Part shown: positions 1 through 5,523 of the stretch, piece by piece
Numbering within the stretch: the first letter of the stretch is position 1
Layout of the letters: the number at the start of each line of letters is the position of its first letter
Assembly: GCA_016234955.1 (NCBI GenBank)
Contig: JACRNN010000052.1
Span: 1-7,054, forward strand
Reading direction: 5' to 3'
DNA: 7,054 bases
Source of the DNA: Deltaproteobacteria bacterium
GTDB taxonomy: Bacteria; Desulfobacterota; GWC2-55-46
Translations under genes and position numbers: made by a program
Notes under the pieces: model-generated
Databases searched by the model: none
What the model was told of the DNA's origin: nothing
Seen by the model: only the letters and a program-made list of their open reading frames with translations

Positions 1-19
1 GTCAAGAAAGGCGCTGAAT

Positions 20-766
20 ATGAACACAAAATATCAATCCGGTTACTCCGCGGCAAAGGTGGACAGGGACAAGCTCCTCAACGACAACCTGCACATAGTG
101 AAGATAATAGCCTATCAGGTTGCCATGAACCTCCCTCCGCACATAGACGTGAACGACCTGATAGGGGCCGGGATGATAGGGCTGCTGGAGGCGATAGAGC
201 GGTTCGACACCTCCAAGGGGGTCCAGTTCAACACATACGCCTCCATAAGGGTGCGCGGAGCGATAATGGACGAATTGAGGAGCATGGATTGGATGACGAG
301 GTCCATGAGGGATAAGTCGAACCAGCTTGAAAAGGCCTACGACGCGGTGGAAAAAAGGACCGGCAGGCCAGCCGAGGTCGAAGAGGTGGCCAGGTACCTC
401 GAGATAACGACGGAGAGCCTCTACTCGCTCCTGAGCCAGGTGAGCGCCGTGAGCGTGCTGAACCTCGACGACATGGGGATAAACCACATCGACGAGGGGA
501 TGGATATCCTCGAGTGCATAAAGGACCCCGAGGGAAAAGACCCGATGACGGTGGTTAAATTCAACGAGATAAAGAGGAGGGTGGCCGAGGCCGTTGAAAC
601 GCTCCCGGAAAAGGAAAAACTTATTATCTCGCTGTATTATTACGATGAGCTGACCCTGAAGGAGATAGGCAAGGTGCTCGAAATCACGGAGTCGAGGGTA
701 TGCCAGCTCCACAGCCAGTCGATGCACAGGCTCAAGGCGCGCCTGAAAAAATGCATCGGCGTCTAA
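20..766 (+). CDS. fliA: RNA polymerase sigma factor for flagellar genes (sigma-28, FliA/WhiG family)
   Basis: A 248-residue sigma-70 family factor of FliA size that directs core RNA polymerase to late flagellar and chemotaxis promoters. Region 2 spans about residues 22-94, with the core-binding DLIGAGMIGLLEAIERFD block (46-63) and FNTYASIRVRGAIMDELR (70-87), which serves -10 recognition and melting. Region 3 is about 95-165. Region 4 (195-238) has LPEKEKLIISLYYYDELTLK followed by the -35-reading helix-turn-helix EIGKVLEITESRVCQLHSQS. ATG at 20 is chosen because AAAGG (7-11) lies 8 bases upstream. The frame stays open to the left edge, so a longer form cannot be excluded. A sigma-28 promoter sits before the next gene, which fits its role. 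In related genomes fliA usually follows flhF and flhG, but that part is outside the window. The FliA/WhiG family assignment is firm. Confidence 0.96.
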   Translation: MNTKYQSGYSAAKVDRDKLLNDNLHIVKIIAYQVAMNLPPHIDVNDLIGAGMIGLLEAIERFDTSKGVQFNTYASIRVRGAIMDELRSMDWMTRSMRDKSNQLEKAYDAVEKRTGRPAEVEEVARYLEITTESLYSLLSQVSAVSVLNLDDMGINHIDEGMDILECIKDPEGKDPMTVVKFNEIKRRVAEAVETLPEKEKLIISLYYYDELTLKEIGKVLEITESRVCQLHSQSMHRLKARLKKCIGV

Positions 767-789
767 ACAAGGTGTTTTGATTTTATGAT

Positions 790-828
790 AGCCCGGAGCT
801 TTTCAATGCGATGCGGGTTTCATTTTTT
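790..828 (+). terminator. weak intrinsic terminator-like hairpin after fliA
   Basis: AGCCCG (790-795) can pair with CGGGTT (814-819, one G-U pair) across an 18-base loop. A T-rich run (TTTCATTTTTT, 818-828) follows. It lies 24 bases after the fliA stop. The stem is short and the loop large, so termination would be partial at best. The T-run is the better half of the evidence. Confidence 0.28.
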
Positions 829-834
829 CGCGTT

Positions 835-863
835 TTGACAGCCCTGTGCTTTCCAATCATAAG
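835..863 (+). promoter_or_regulatory. possible sigma-70 promoter (TTGACA, 17-base spacer, CATAAG)
   Basis: The -35 hexamer TTGACA (835-840) is perfect and the spacing is ideal, but the -10 CATAAG (858-863) matches TATAAT at only 4 of 6 positions and lacks the important last T. Transcription would start near 870, downstream of the ribosome-binding sequence at 861-868. The promoter and that binding site therefore cannot serve the same message. It could give the HEAT/chemotaxis operon a basal transcript independent of FliA. Confidence 0.3.
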
Positions 864-873
864 GAGGTATCAC

Positions 874-915
874 TTGCAGGCTGCCGTGACGTCCGTCGCT
901 TTTGAAATTATTTGA
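874..915 (+). CDS. possible 13-codon leader-type peptide with a TTG start
   Basis: AAGGAGGT (861-868), a full match to the anti-Shine-Dalgarno sequence, stands 6 bases before TTG 874. This opens a 13-codon frame (MQAAVTSVAFEII, TTG read as Met) ending in TGA at 913-915. No longer frame uses this site. It may be a leader peptide, the remnant of a lost gene, or chance. The peptide resembles nothing I know, and it has no run of one amino acid that would suggest attenuation. The strength of the binding site is the only support. The message would have to come from upstream, for example fliA read-through. Confidence 0.2.
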   Translation: MQAAVTSVAFEII

Positions 916-1050
916 GCGGAGCCTGAAAGATACTATTCCATCAACGCGCGGGAAGTCCGATATCAGCGCCTAAGGGCCGGTCCAGACCGTGTTTTAAAGG
1001 CTCAAGGCCGGGGTTCCAGGCGGCGTCCCACGACCAAACCCATTTAATGT

Positions 1051-1126
1051 TTCCTTCGGGTATAATTCCCCGCAAGCTATGAACGTAAGTTCCTTCGGAA
1101 ACCCCGGAGCTTGCTCGGGGTGGTTC
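1051..1126. repeat. REP-like palindromic element with alternative hairpins
   Basis: ACCCCGGAG (1101-1109) pairs with CTCGGGGT (1114-1121) around a CTTG loop, with one bulged G. GAA (1098-1100) and TTC (1124-1126) can extend the stem. Alternatively CCCCGCAAGCT (1068-1078) is complementary to AGCTTGC plus GGGG (1108-1120, two bases unpaired), so the right arm can fold with either partner. TTCCTTCGG occurs twice (1051-1059 and 1090-1098), as if the element were two decayed halves. No T-run follows, so it is not a normal terminator. It resembles the short GC-rich palindromes mobilised by RAYT-type transposases, but no transposase is in the window, so that label is inference. Confidence 0.45.
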
Positions 1127-1179
1127 ATAAAAATCAATATATACCGTAACTTCACCGGATATCAGCGGCCAAAAACACC

Positions 1180-1206
1180 TAAAGGATTGGTGCGGATTCC
1201 CGATAA
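1180..1206 (+). promoter_or_regulatory. sigma-28 (FliA) promoter of the HEAT-cheR chemotaxis operon
   Basis: TAAAGGAT (1180-1187), an 11-base spacer, then CCCGATAA (1199-1206). The FliA consensus is TAAAGTTT-N11-GCCGATAA, so the match is 6 of 8, exact spacing, and 7 of 8. Transcription should start around 1212-1214, giving a leader of only about a dozen bases before ATG 1226, with the ribosome binding site at the very 5' end of the message. An AT-rich patch (1130-1143) lies upstream. The fliA gene itself is the preceding gene. This is the best-supported regulatory site in the window. Confidence 0.85.
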
Positions 1207-1210
1207 AATT

Positions 1211-1221
1211 AAGAAGGGGAG
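1211..1221 (+). promoter_or_regulatory. ribosome binding site that fixes the HEAT-protein start
   Basis: AAGAAGGGGAG lies 4 bases before ATG 1226. Together with the promoter at 1180-1206 it excludes the longer in-frame start at ATG 1079. That start has no comparable site and would need a transcript beginning upstream of the sigma-28 promoter. Confidence 0.7.
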
Positions 1222-1225
1222 TTAT

Positions 1226-3145
1226 ATGGGTGAAATCGACCAAATCATGGAAAATCTGGGGAGCGCCGACCCTTCGTTAAGGAGATTCGCCTGCGAGACC
1301 ATAGAGGAGACAAGGGACAATGCCTTTGTCCCGGAGCTCGTGGCGAGGCTTAAGGACGAAGACCCGGGCGTGAAAGAGGCCGCCCTGAACGCGCTCGCGG
1401 CCATAGGCGGAACAAGCGTGGCGGAGGCCATGGCGCCGCTTTTGAAGACCGACGACGCGTCGCTGAGGAACATCGGGGTAGAGGTACTCGAGCTCATCGG
1501 GCGCGACGCCATCGACACCCTTTCCACCCTTCTCAACGACGGCGACGACGGCGCGGTCAAGTTCGCCGTCGACATACTCGCCAAGATGAGGGACGAGCGC
1601 GCCGTGAGCATGCTCACCGGCCTGATAAAACACAGGAACCCCAACGTCAGGTGTGCGGTGGCGGTCTGCCTCGGCATGATAAACGCCGGCGGTTCGGTGC
1701 CGGTCCTCCTGCAGGCGCTCGACGACACGGAGGAATGGGTGAGGTTCTCCGCCGTGGAGGGGCTCGGTCTTTCGGGCGACCCAAGGGCCCTGGGCCCGCT
1801 GCTGGCTATAATAGAGACCGGCTCCGGATCGATAGTCGAAGCGGCCGTCGAGGCGCTCAGCAGGATAGCTTCAAGCGACGGCGCGGCTATGCTGCTTGAG
1901 AAGATAGAGAGGATTGTAAAGGCCGGTCATCTGTTCAACATACCTGCCGTTGTGGAGCTTTTGGAGAAGGCGCAGGCCCCGGGGTCCAACTTCAAGCCCT
2001 CGCAGGAGTTCAAGGAGTCGTACTTCAATTTTTTTTCAAACAACCTCGATGACGGCGAAAAGGCCGTCCAGACCAACGCGCTAAAGGGCCTGGGGCTCCT
2101 CATGCTCCCCGAGGGCCTGAAAAGGGTGCTTGAGTTCGCCGAGTCGCAAAAAGAGATGGATGAGGAGACCGAGTCGCTTATAGTGGACTCCATCGTATCC
2201 ATCATCGGAAGAGGCCCTCTGCCGGCGATATTGCGGTCCGAGTTGAAAAAACGCGGCAAGAGCTTCAGGCCCCTGGTAAAGGCGCTCTCTGAGATAAAAT
2301 CCGAGGCGGCTGTGCCTCTGCTGGAGGAGACCATAGACAAGGTGTCGAAGCACGAGCAGAGGGACGTGGTGAACGCTATCGCGTCGATCGGCTCCCCGGC
2401 CTCGCTCGGGGCGCTTAAGAAGTGCCTCGGTAGCGCGGACGGGCACACGAGAAAGATAGCGGCCAGGGCGCTCGCGTCCATCGCCGGGGACGCCGCCGTG
2501 GAGAGCCTCATGGCCGTCCTCAGGAAGGAGGTCTACAGGGACGTGATGGAGGAGATCACCGATTCCCTCGCCACTATCCCCTCCGAGCCGGTAAGGCGGG
2601 GTTTCGGCGGGCTGCTCGAATCCGAGAGGGAGATACTGAGGGAGATGGGGGCCAGGGGGCTCGGCCTTATCGGGGACGATAGCGCGGTGGAGCTCCTCCG
2701 CAAGGCGGTGAAGGACCCCAGCCCGGCCGTAAGAAAGACAGCATACCAGTCCATTGCCAGGCTCGGCATACCCGATACGGCGGATATCGTGATATCCGGC
2801 CTCGATGACGCGGATGACGACGTAAGGCGCGCGCTTTTAAAGGCGCTGAACGGGTGGCCGTGCGACAATATCAGGGAGGGCATCGTCAAGGCCCTGAACG
2901 ACAGAAACCTATGGGCCAGGCGCCAGGCGGTGATACTCGTGGGGGATATCTGCGGCGCGGAGTTCGAGGAGACGATAATAGAGATGCTTGAAAAGGACGG
3001 GCCGCCCGTGAAGGCCGCCGCGGCCTGCGCCCTGGTGAAGATAGGCACACCGAGGTCGGTCCCGGTCCTTGAGAGGTTCCTGCACCACCCCGACCCCTCG
3101 GTCAGGGCCGCAGTTGAAAATGCGTTAGGATCCATGCAATGCTGA
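1226..3145 (+). CDS. HEAT-repeat (PBS-lyase-like) protein of the chemotaxis operon
   Basis: A 639-residue protein built almost wholly of about 30-residue helical hairpins of the HEAT/PBS-lyase kind. Units such as DEDPGVKEAALNALAAIG, DPSPAVRKTAYQSIARLG and HPDPSVRAAVENALGSM recur, with the typical D-P-x-V-R/K-x-A-A turn. An N-terminal block covers about residues 1-245 and a C-terminal block about 340 to the end. They are separated by a less regular stretch (about 250-335) containing FKPSQEFKESYFNFFSNNLD. I see no signal peptide or membrane segment, so it is probably a soluble cytoplasmic scaffold. It is the first gene after the sigma-28 promoter and overlaps cheR by 7 bases (ATGCTGA), implying translational coupling. 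In Myxococcus xanthus a HEAT protein, Cpc7, is the partner of CheY7 in the Che7 system, so a role as receiver partner or adaptor is plausible. The actual function is unknown. Confidence 0.88.
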   Translation: MGEIDQIMENLGSADPSLRRFACETIEETRDNAFVPELVARLKDEDPGVKEAALNALAAIGGTSVAEAMAPLLKTDDASLRNIGVEVLELIGRDAIDTLSTLLNDGDDGAVKFAVDILAKMRDERAVSMLTGLIKHRNPNVRCAVAVCLGMINAGGSVPVLLQALDDTEEWVRFSAVEGLGLSGDPRALGPLLAIIETGSGSIVEAAVEALSRIASSDGAAMLLEKIERIVKAGHLFNIPAVVELLEKAQAPGSNFKPSQEFKESYFNFFSNNLDDGEKAVQTNALKGLGLLMLPEGLKRVLEFAESQKEMDEETESLIVDSIVSIIGRGPLPAILRSELKKRGKSFRPLVKALSEIKSEAAVPLLEETIDKVSKHEQRDVVNAIASIGSPASLGALKKCLGSADGHTRKIAARALASIAGDAAVESLMAVLRKEVYRDVMEEITDSLATIPSEPVRRGFGGLLESEREILREMGARGLGLIGDDSAVELLRKAVKDPSPAVRKTAYQSIARLGIPDTADIVISGLDDADDDVRRALLKALNGWPCDNIREGIVKALNDRNLWARRQAVILVGDICGAEFEETIIEMLEKDGPPVKAAAACALVKIGTPRSVPVLERFLHHPDPSVRAAVENALGSMQC

Positions 3146-3996
3146 CTTTAGGGCTAAATAGCAAGCCTAAGCTCTCCAACGAGACCTTTACGCTGATAAG
3201 CGGACTTATCTATTCCAGGTGCGGGATTTTTTTTGCCCTCTCGAAGAAGTATCTGCTGGAGGCCAGGCTCCAGAAAAGGCTCGAAGTGCTGAGCCTTAAG
3301 ACGTTCGGGGACTACTACTATTACCTGACGTACGACGCGGAAAGAGAAAAGGAGATGGCAAGGCTTTTAAACACCATAGTCACCAATGAGACGAGTTTTT
3401 TCAGGGACCTCATGCAGCTCGACGCGTTCAGGAGGGGCGTGATGCAGCGGCTCATGAACGATAAGGAAAAGAGCGGCTCGAGGAACTTGAGGCTCTGGAG
3501 CGCGGCCTGCTCCACCGGCGAGGAGCCGTACACGCTGGCGATGATGCTCCTGGAGGACGGGATCCCGTCGAGGGGCTACGGCGCGGAGATTCTCGCCAGC
3601 GACTTGAGCGACAACGTGCTCAGAAGCGCGCAGGCCGGGGTCTACGATAAGTACTCGCTCCGGAACACTCCGGAGGCGTATATCGCCAAATACTTCCAGA
3701 ACAGCGCCGAGACGTACGCCGTCAATAAAAAGGTGCAGGAACTCGTGAGGTACAGGAAGATCAACCTGTACAACGCGCTGGAGACGGCGACGGTCAAGTC
3801 CGTGGACGTCATATTCTGCAGGAACGTCCTTATATATTTCGACGACGCGTCCAAGAAAAAAGTGTTGGCCCACCTTTATGACAGCCTGAACAAAGGGGGG
3901 TACCTGTTCGTCGGTTTTTCAGAATCGCTGCACGACGTCACCAGGCTTTTCAAGCCATTGAGCATCGAGCGAACCGTGGTATACCAGAAGGTGTGA
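3139..3996 (+). CDS. cheR: chemoreceptor glutamate methyltransferase CheR
   Basis: 285 residues, the usual size for CheR, which transfers methyl groups from S-adenosylmethionine to glutamates of chemoreceptors for adaptation. The N-terminal helical domain (about 10-85) is followed by the family signature TNETSFFRD (82-90), the SAM-binding loop LWSAACSTGEEPYTLAM (119-135), the acidic D155 in ILASDLS, VDVIFCRNVLIYFD (222-235) and GGYLFVGFSESL (253-264). No C-terminal TPR or receptor-tethering extension is present. It starts inside the end of the HEAT gene (stop TGA 3143-3145) with only AGGA (3127-3130) as a ribosome site, so translation is probably coupled. Codons 30-32 contain a run of eight T (3227-3234). 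No cheB for the opposing demethylation is in the window. Confidence 0.95.
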   Translation: MLTLGLNSKPKLSNETFTLISGLIYSRCGIFFALSKKYLLEARLQKRLEVLSLKTFGDYYYYLTYDAEREKEMARLLNTIVTNETSFFRDLMQLDAFRRGVMQRLMNDKEKSGSRNLRLWSAACSTGEEPYTLAMMLLEDGIPSRGYGAEILASDLSDNVLRSAQAGVYDKYSLRNTPEAYIAKYFQNSAETYAVNKKVQELVRYRKINLYNALETATVKSVDVIFCRNVLIYFDDASKKKVLAHLYDSLNKGGYLFVGFSESLHDVTRLFKPLSIERTVVYQKV

Positions 3997-4005
3997 GAGG
4001 TCGGC

Positions 4006-4368
4006 ATGGAAAAAAAGATACTTGTCGTGGACGACTGCGACACTACGAGGAAGCTCCTGTCTTATATCATGAAGGAGCGGGGATACAAGATAATCACCGC
4101 TTCAAACGGGATAGAGGCGCTGGAGGTGCTTGCGGCCAACCATATAGACCTTGTCGTAACCGACATGAACATGCCGCAAATGGACGGGCTGGAGCTCTCC
4201 CGCAATATAAAGGAGAGCGGCGCGTACTCGAAACTGCCGGTAATAATGGTTACTACCGAGACCGCGGAGGCGGACAGGAAGATGGGCATGGAGGCCGGCG
4301 TTAGCACCTATCTTACGAAGCCGATAACCCCGCAAGAACTGCTCTACGAGATAGAGAAGCTCCTGTAG
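4006..4368 (+). CDS. single-domain response regulator (CheY-like receiver)
   Basis: A 120-residue stand-alone receiver with no output domain. The acidic pair D9/D10, phospho-acceptor D53 (VVTDMNMPQMDG), T83, aromatic switch Y102 and K105-P106 are all present, so it should be phosphorylated and switch normally. It differs from the canonical motor-binding CheY downstream: DDCDTTRK in place of DDFSTMRR, D-M-N after the phospho site where the other has D-W-N, and TTE in place of TAE around the conserved Thr. It may be a phosphate sink, or act on another partner such as the HEAT protein. Both ideas are inference. It starts 9 bases after the cheR stop, with GAGAGG (3995-4000) as ribosome site, clearly in the same operon. 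Confidence 0.92.
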   Translation: MEKKILVVDDCDTTRKLLSYIMKERGYKIITASNGIEALEVLAANHIDLVVTDMNMPQMDGLELSRNIKESGAYSKLPVIMVTTETAEADRKMGMEAGVSTYLTKPITPQELLYEIEKLL

Positions 4369-4405
4369 CACGGAGGAGAGCATATTTTAAACAAGGCTAT
4401 AATCC

Positions 4406-4412
4406 AAGGAGG
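4406..4412 (+). promoter_or_regulatory. strong ribosome binding site of cheY
   Basis: AAGGAGG ends 8 bases before ATG 4421, the best-placed Shine-Dalgarno in the operon. It suggests that cheY is translated at a higher rate than its neighbours, as expected for the abundant diffusible messenger. Confidence 0.7.
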
Positions 4413-4420
4413 CGGCCGCG

Positions 4421-4816
4421 ATGTACGATCAGAACATGAAGATACTTGTCGTAGATGATTTCTCGACCATGAGGAGGATCATAAGGAATATATTAAAGGA
4501 GATAGGCTACACCAACGTGGACGAGGCCGACGACGGCTCCACCGCGCTTGAAAAGCTCAAGGGCGGGGGCTTCCAGTTCGTGGTAACGGACTGGAACATG
4601 CCTAACATGCCCGGCATAGAGCTTCTCAAGGCGATACGGCAGGACGAAGCCCTGAAGCATATACCGGTACTCATGGTCACGGCCGAGGCCGCCAAGGAGA
4701 ACGTGGTGATCGCCGTCCAGGCCGGGGTGAACAACTATATAGTGAAGCCCTTCACCGCGGCGGCGCTGAAGGAAAGGATAGACCTGATACTTGCAAAGCT
4801 CAAATCGGCGCAATAG
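4421..4816 (+). CDS. cheY: chemotaxis response regulator CheY, motor-binding type
   Basis: 131 residues that line up with E. coli CheY without a gap at the functional positions, so that even the numbering agrees: D12, D13, D57, W58, T87, Y106 and K109. Shared blocks include VVDDFSTMRRI, DWNMPNM, VLMVTAEA and VKPFTAA. Phosphorylated by CheA, it would bind FliM/FliN at the flagellar switch and change rotation. One difference is MPNMPG where E. coli has MPNMDG, placing Pro at position 64 just after the phospho site. It is followed directly by cheZ, the same pairing as in E. coli, which supports its being the true motor regulator rather than the shorter receiver upstream. Confidence 0.95.
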   Translation: MYDQNMKILVVDDFSTMRRIIRNILKEIGYTNVDEADDGSTALEKLKGGGFQFVVTDWNMPNMPGIELLKAIRQDEALKHIPVLMVTAEAAKENVVIAVQAGVNNYIVKPFTAAALKERIDLILAKLKSAQ

Positions 4817-4838
4817 CGATAGCCGGCCCTTCCGATAA
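4812..4838 (+). promoter_or_regulatory. weak second sigma-28-like site before cheZ
   Basis: TCCGATAA (4831-4838) matches the sigma-28 -10 at 7 of 8. The octamer 11 bases upstream (AATAGCGA, 4812-4819) is a poor -35, mostly inside the end of cheY. It could be an internal promoter for cheZ-cheA, or chance. Confidence 0.2.
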
Positions 4839-4874
4839 AAAAACATACCGCGTGAACGCGAAAGGAGAAGACGA

Positions 4875-5468
4875 ATGGGACAGGATAAATTTCCCACGAT
4901 GATAGCCAAGATACGGGAGGAGGTCTCCAATCTGGCCTTTTTCGTCGATATAACGAGAAAGGGCATGGACACCATCGAATCCACCCTGACGATAGGCAAG
5001 GAGAAGTTCCCGGAGGCTTCCAGCCAGCTCTCCAGCGTCACCGGGGACCTTGAGAACGCGGCGAACAACATCATGTCCATACTCGAGACCCTTATGCAGG
5101 AGCAGGAAAGGGCCGATGTCATCATCAAGGAGCTTTTGTCGTGGGCCTGCGGCATCCAGGGAAGCTCTGACTCCTGCGCCAGGATAACAGAGCTCGCCTC
5201 CATACACACGAGGTCGAAGAACAGCATGATGGAGATATTCGGCAACATGTCCTTCCACGACCTCTCCGGGCAGAAGCTCAAGAAGGTGATACGGTCGCTG
5301 GCCGTTATCGAATCAAAGCTCCTGGAGGTGGCGGTCAACTTCGACCTGGTGGACGGCAGGAGCATCGAGGAGAAGAACAATCTGCTGAGCAAGCTCAAGG
5401 GCTCTTCGGAGATAAAGCCCATAAACCAGGACGTCGTCGACCAGCTCCTGAAGGAGTTGAGGTCGTAG
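4875..5468 (+). CDS. cheZ: CheY-phosphate phosphatase CheZ
   Basis: 197 residues, close to the roughly 214 of E. coli CheZ. Its product strips phosphate from CheY-P and so ends the motor signal. It is predicted to be almost entirely helical, forming a long hairpin that dimerises into a four-helix bundle. The catalytic signature MSFHDLSGQKLKKVI lies at 125-139. D129 and Q133 correspond to E. coli D143 and Q147, and Gln is the residue that positions the attacking water. A linker (about 160-183) leads to a C-terminal amphipathic tail NQDVVDQLLKELRS (184-197) like the CheY-binding peptide of E. coli CheZ. Start ATG 4875 has AAAGGAG (4861-4867) 7 bases upstream, just after a small CGCG-TGAA-CGCG hairpin (4849-4860). 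Confidence 0.93.
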   Translation: MGQDKFPTMIAKIREEVSNLAFFVDITRKGMDTIESTLTIGKEKFPEASSQLSSVTGDLENAANNIMSILETLMQEQERADVIIKELLSWACGIQGSSDSCARITELASIHTRSKNSMMEIFGNMSFHDLSGQKLKKVIRSLAVIESKLLEVAVNFDLVDGRSIEEKNNLLSKLKGSSEIKPINQDVVDQLLKELRS

Positions 5469-5486
5469 GGGGCTCAAGGCCCCTTT
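5469..5486 (+). terminator. small GC hairpin after cheZ
   Basis: GGGGC (5469-5473) pairs with GCCCC (5479-5483) around TCAAG, followed by only three T. It begins directly after the cheZ stop. With such a short T-run it is more likely an attenuating or message-stabilising hairpin between cheZ and cheA than a full terminator. Confidence 0.3.
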
Positions 5487-5523
5487 CCCGGCATCGGCGG
5501 AGGATATCTAAAAGCGAGGGTAT

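Larger units (their letters stand above)
767..1225. other. 459-base intergenic region between fliA and the chemotaxis operon
   Basis: No reading frame here looks like a protein gene. An antisense frame of about 100 codons (941-1243) has no recognisable domain, runs into the HEAT gene and crosses a palindromic element, so I leave it out. From left to right the stretch holds a weak terminator-like hairpin (790-828), a TTGACA -35 overlapping a perfect ribosome binding site (835-876), a 10-base direct repeat (959-968 and 1158-1167), a REP-like palindromic element (1051-1126), an AT-rich patch (1130-1143) and a sigma-28 promoter (1180-1206). It is much longer than the other gaps in the window (9 to 58 bases), which marks it as the boundary between two transcription units. 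Confidence 0.75.

Noticed and set aside
1..17. Tail of an upstream gene ending CAA GAA AGG CGC TGA, two bases before fliA
   Set aside because: The spacing fits an operon partner such as flhG, but four codons cannot be told from chance.
1061..1066. TATAAT as a sigma-70 -10
   Set aside because: Nothing like TTGACA lies 16-18 bases upstream, and the hexamer falls within the palindromic element.
1079..1225. N-terminal extension of the HEAT protein from ATG 1079 (49 extra residues)
   Set aside because: The extension covers the palindromic element and the sigma-28 promoter, has no HEAT pattern and no good ribosome site. ATG 1226 has one.
941..1243. Antisense frame of 100 codons in the intergenic region
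   Set aside because: It spans a palindromic repeat and the promoter, overlaps the HEAT start, and shows no domain.
4398..4403. TATAAT before cheY as an internal promoter
   Set aside because: The -35 position reads GGAGAG or similar. The gap is short and the genes look co-transcribed.
4412..4420. GCGGCCGC (NotI site) just before the cheY start, as a sign of cloning
   Set aside because: There is no vector sequence nearby. An 8-base GC palindrome is not surprising in this composition.
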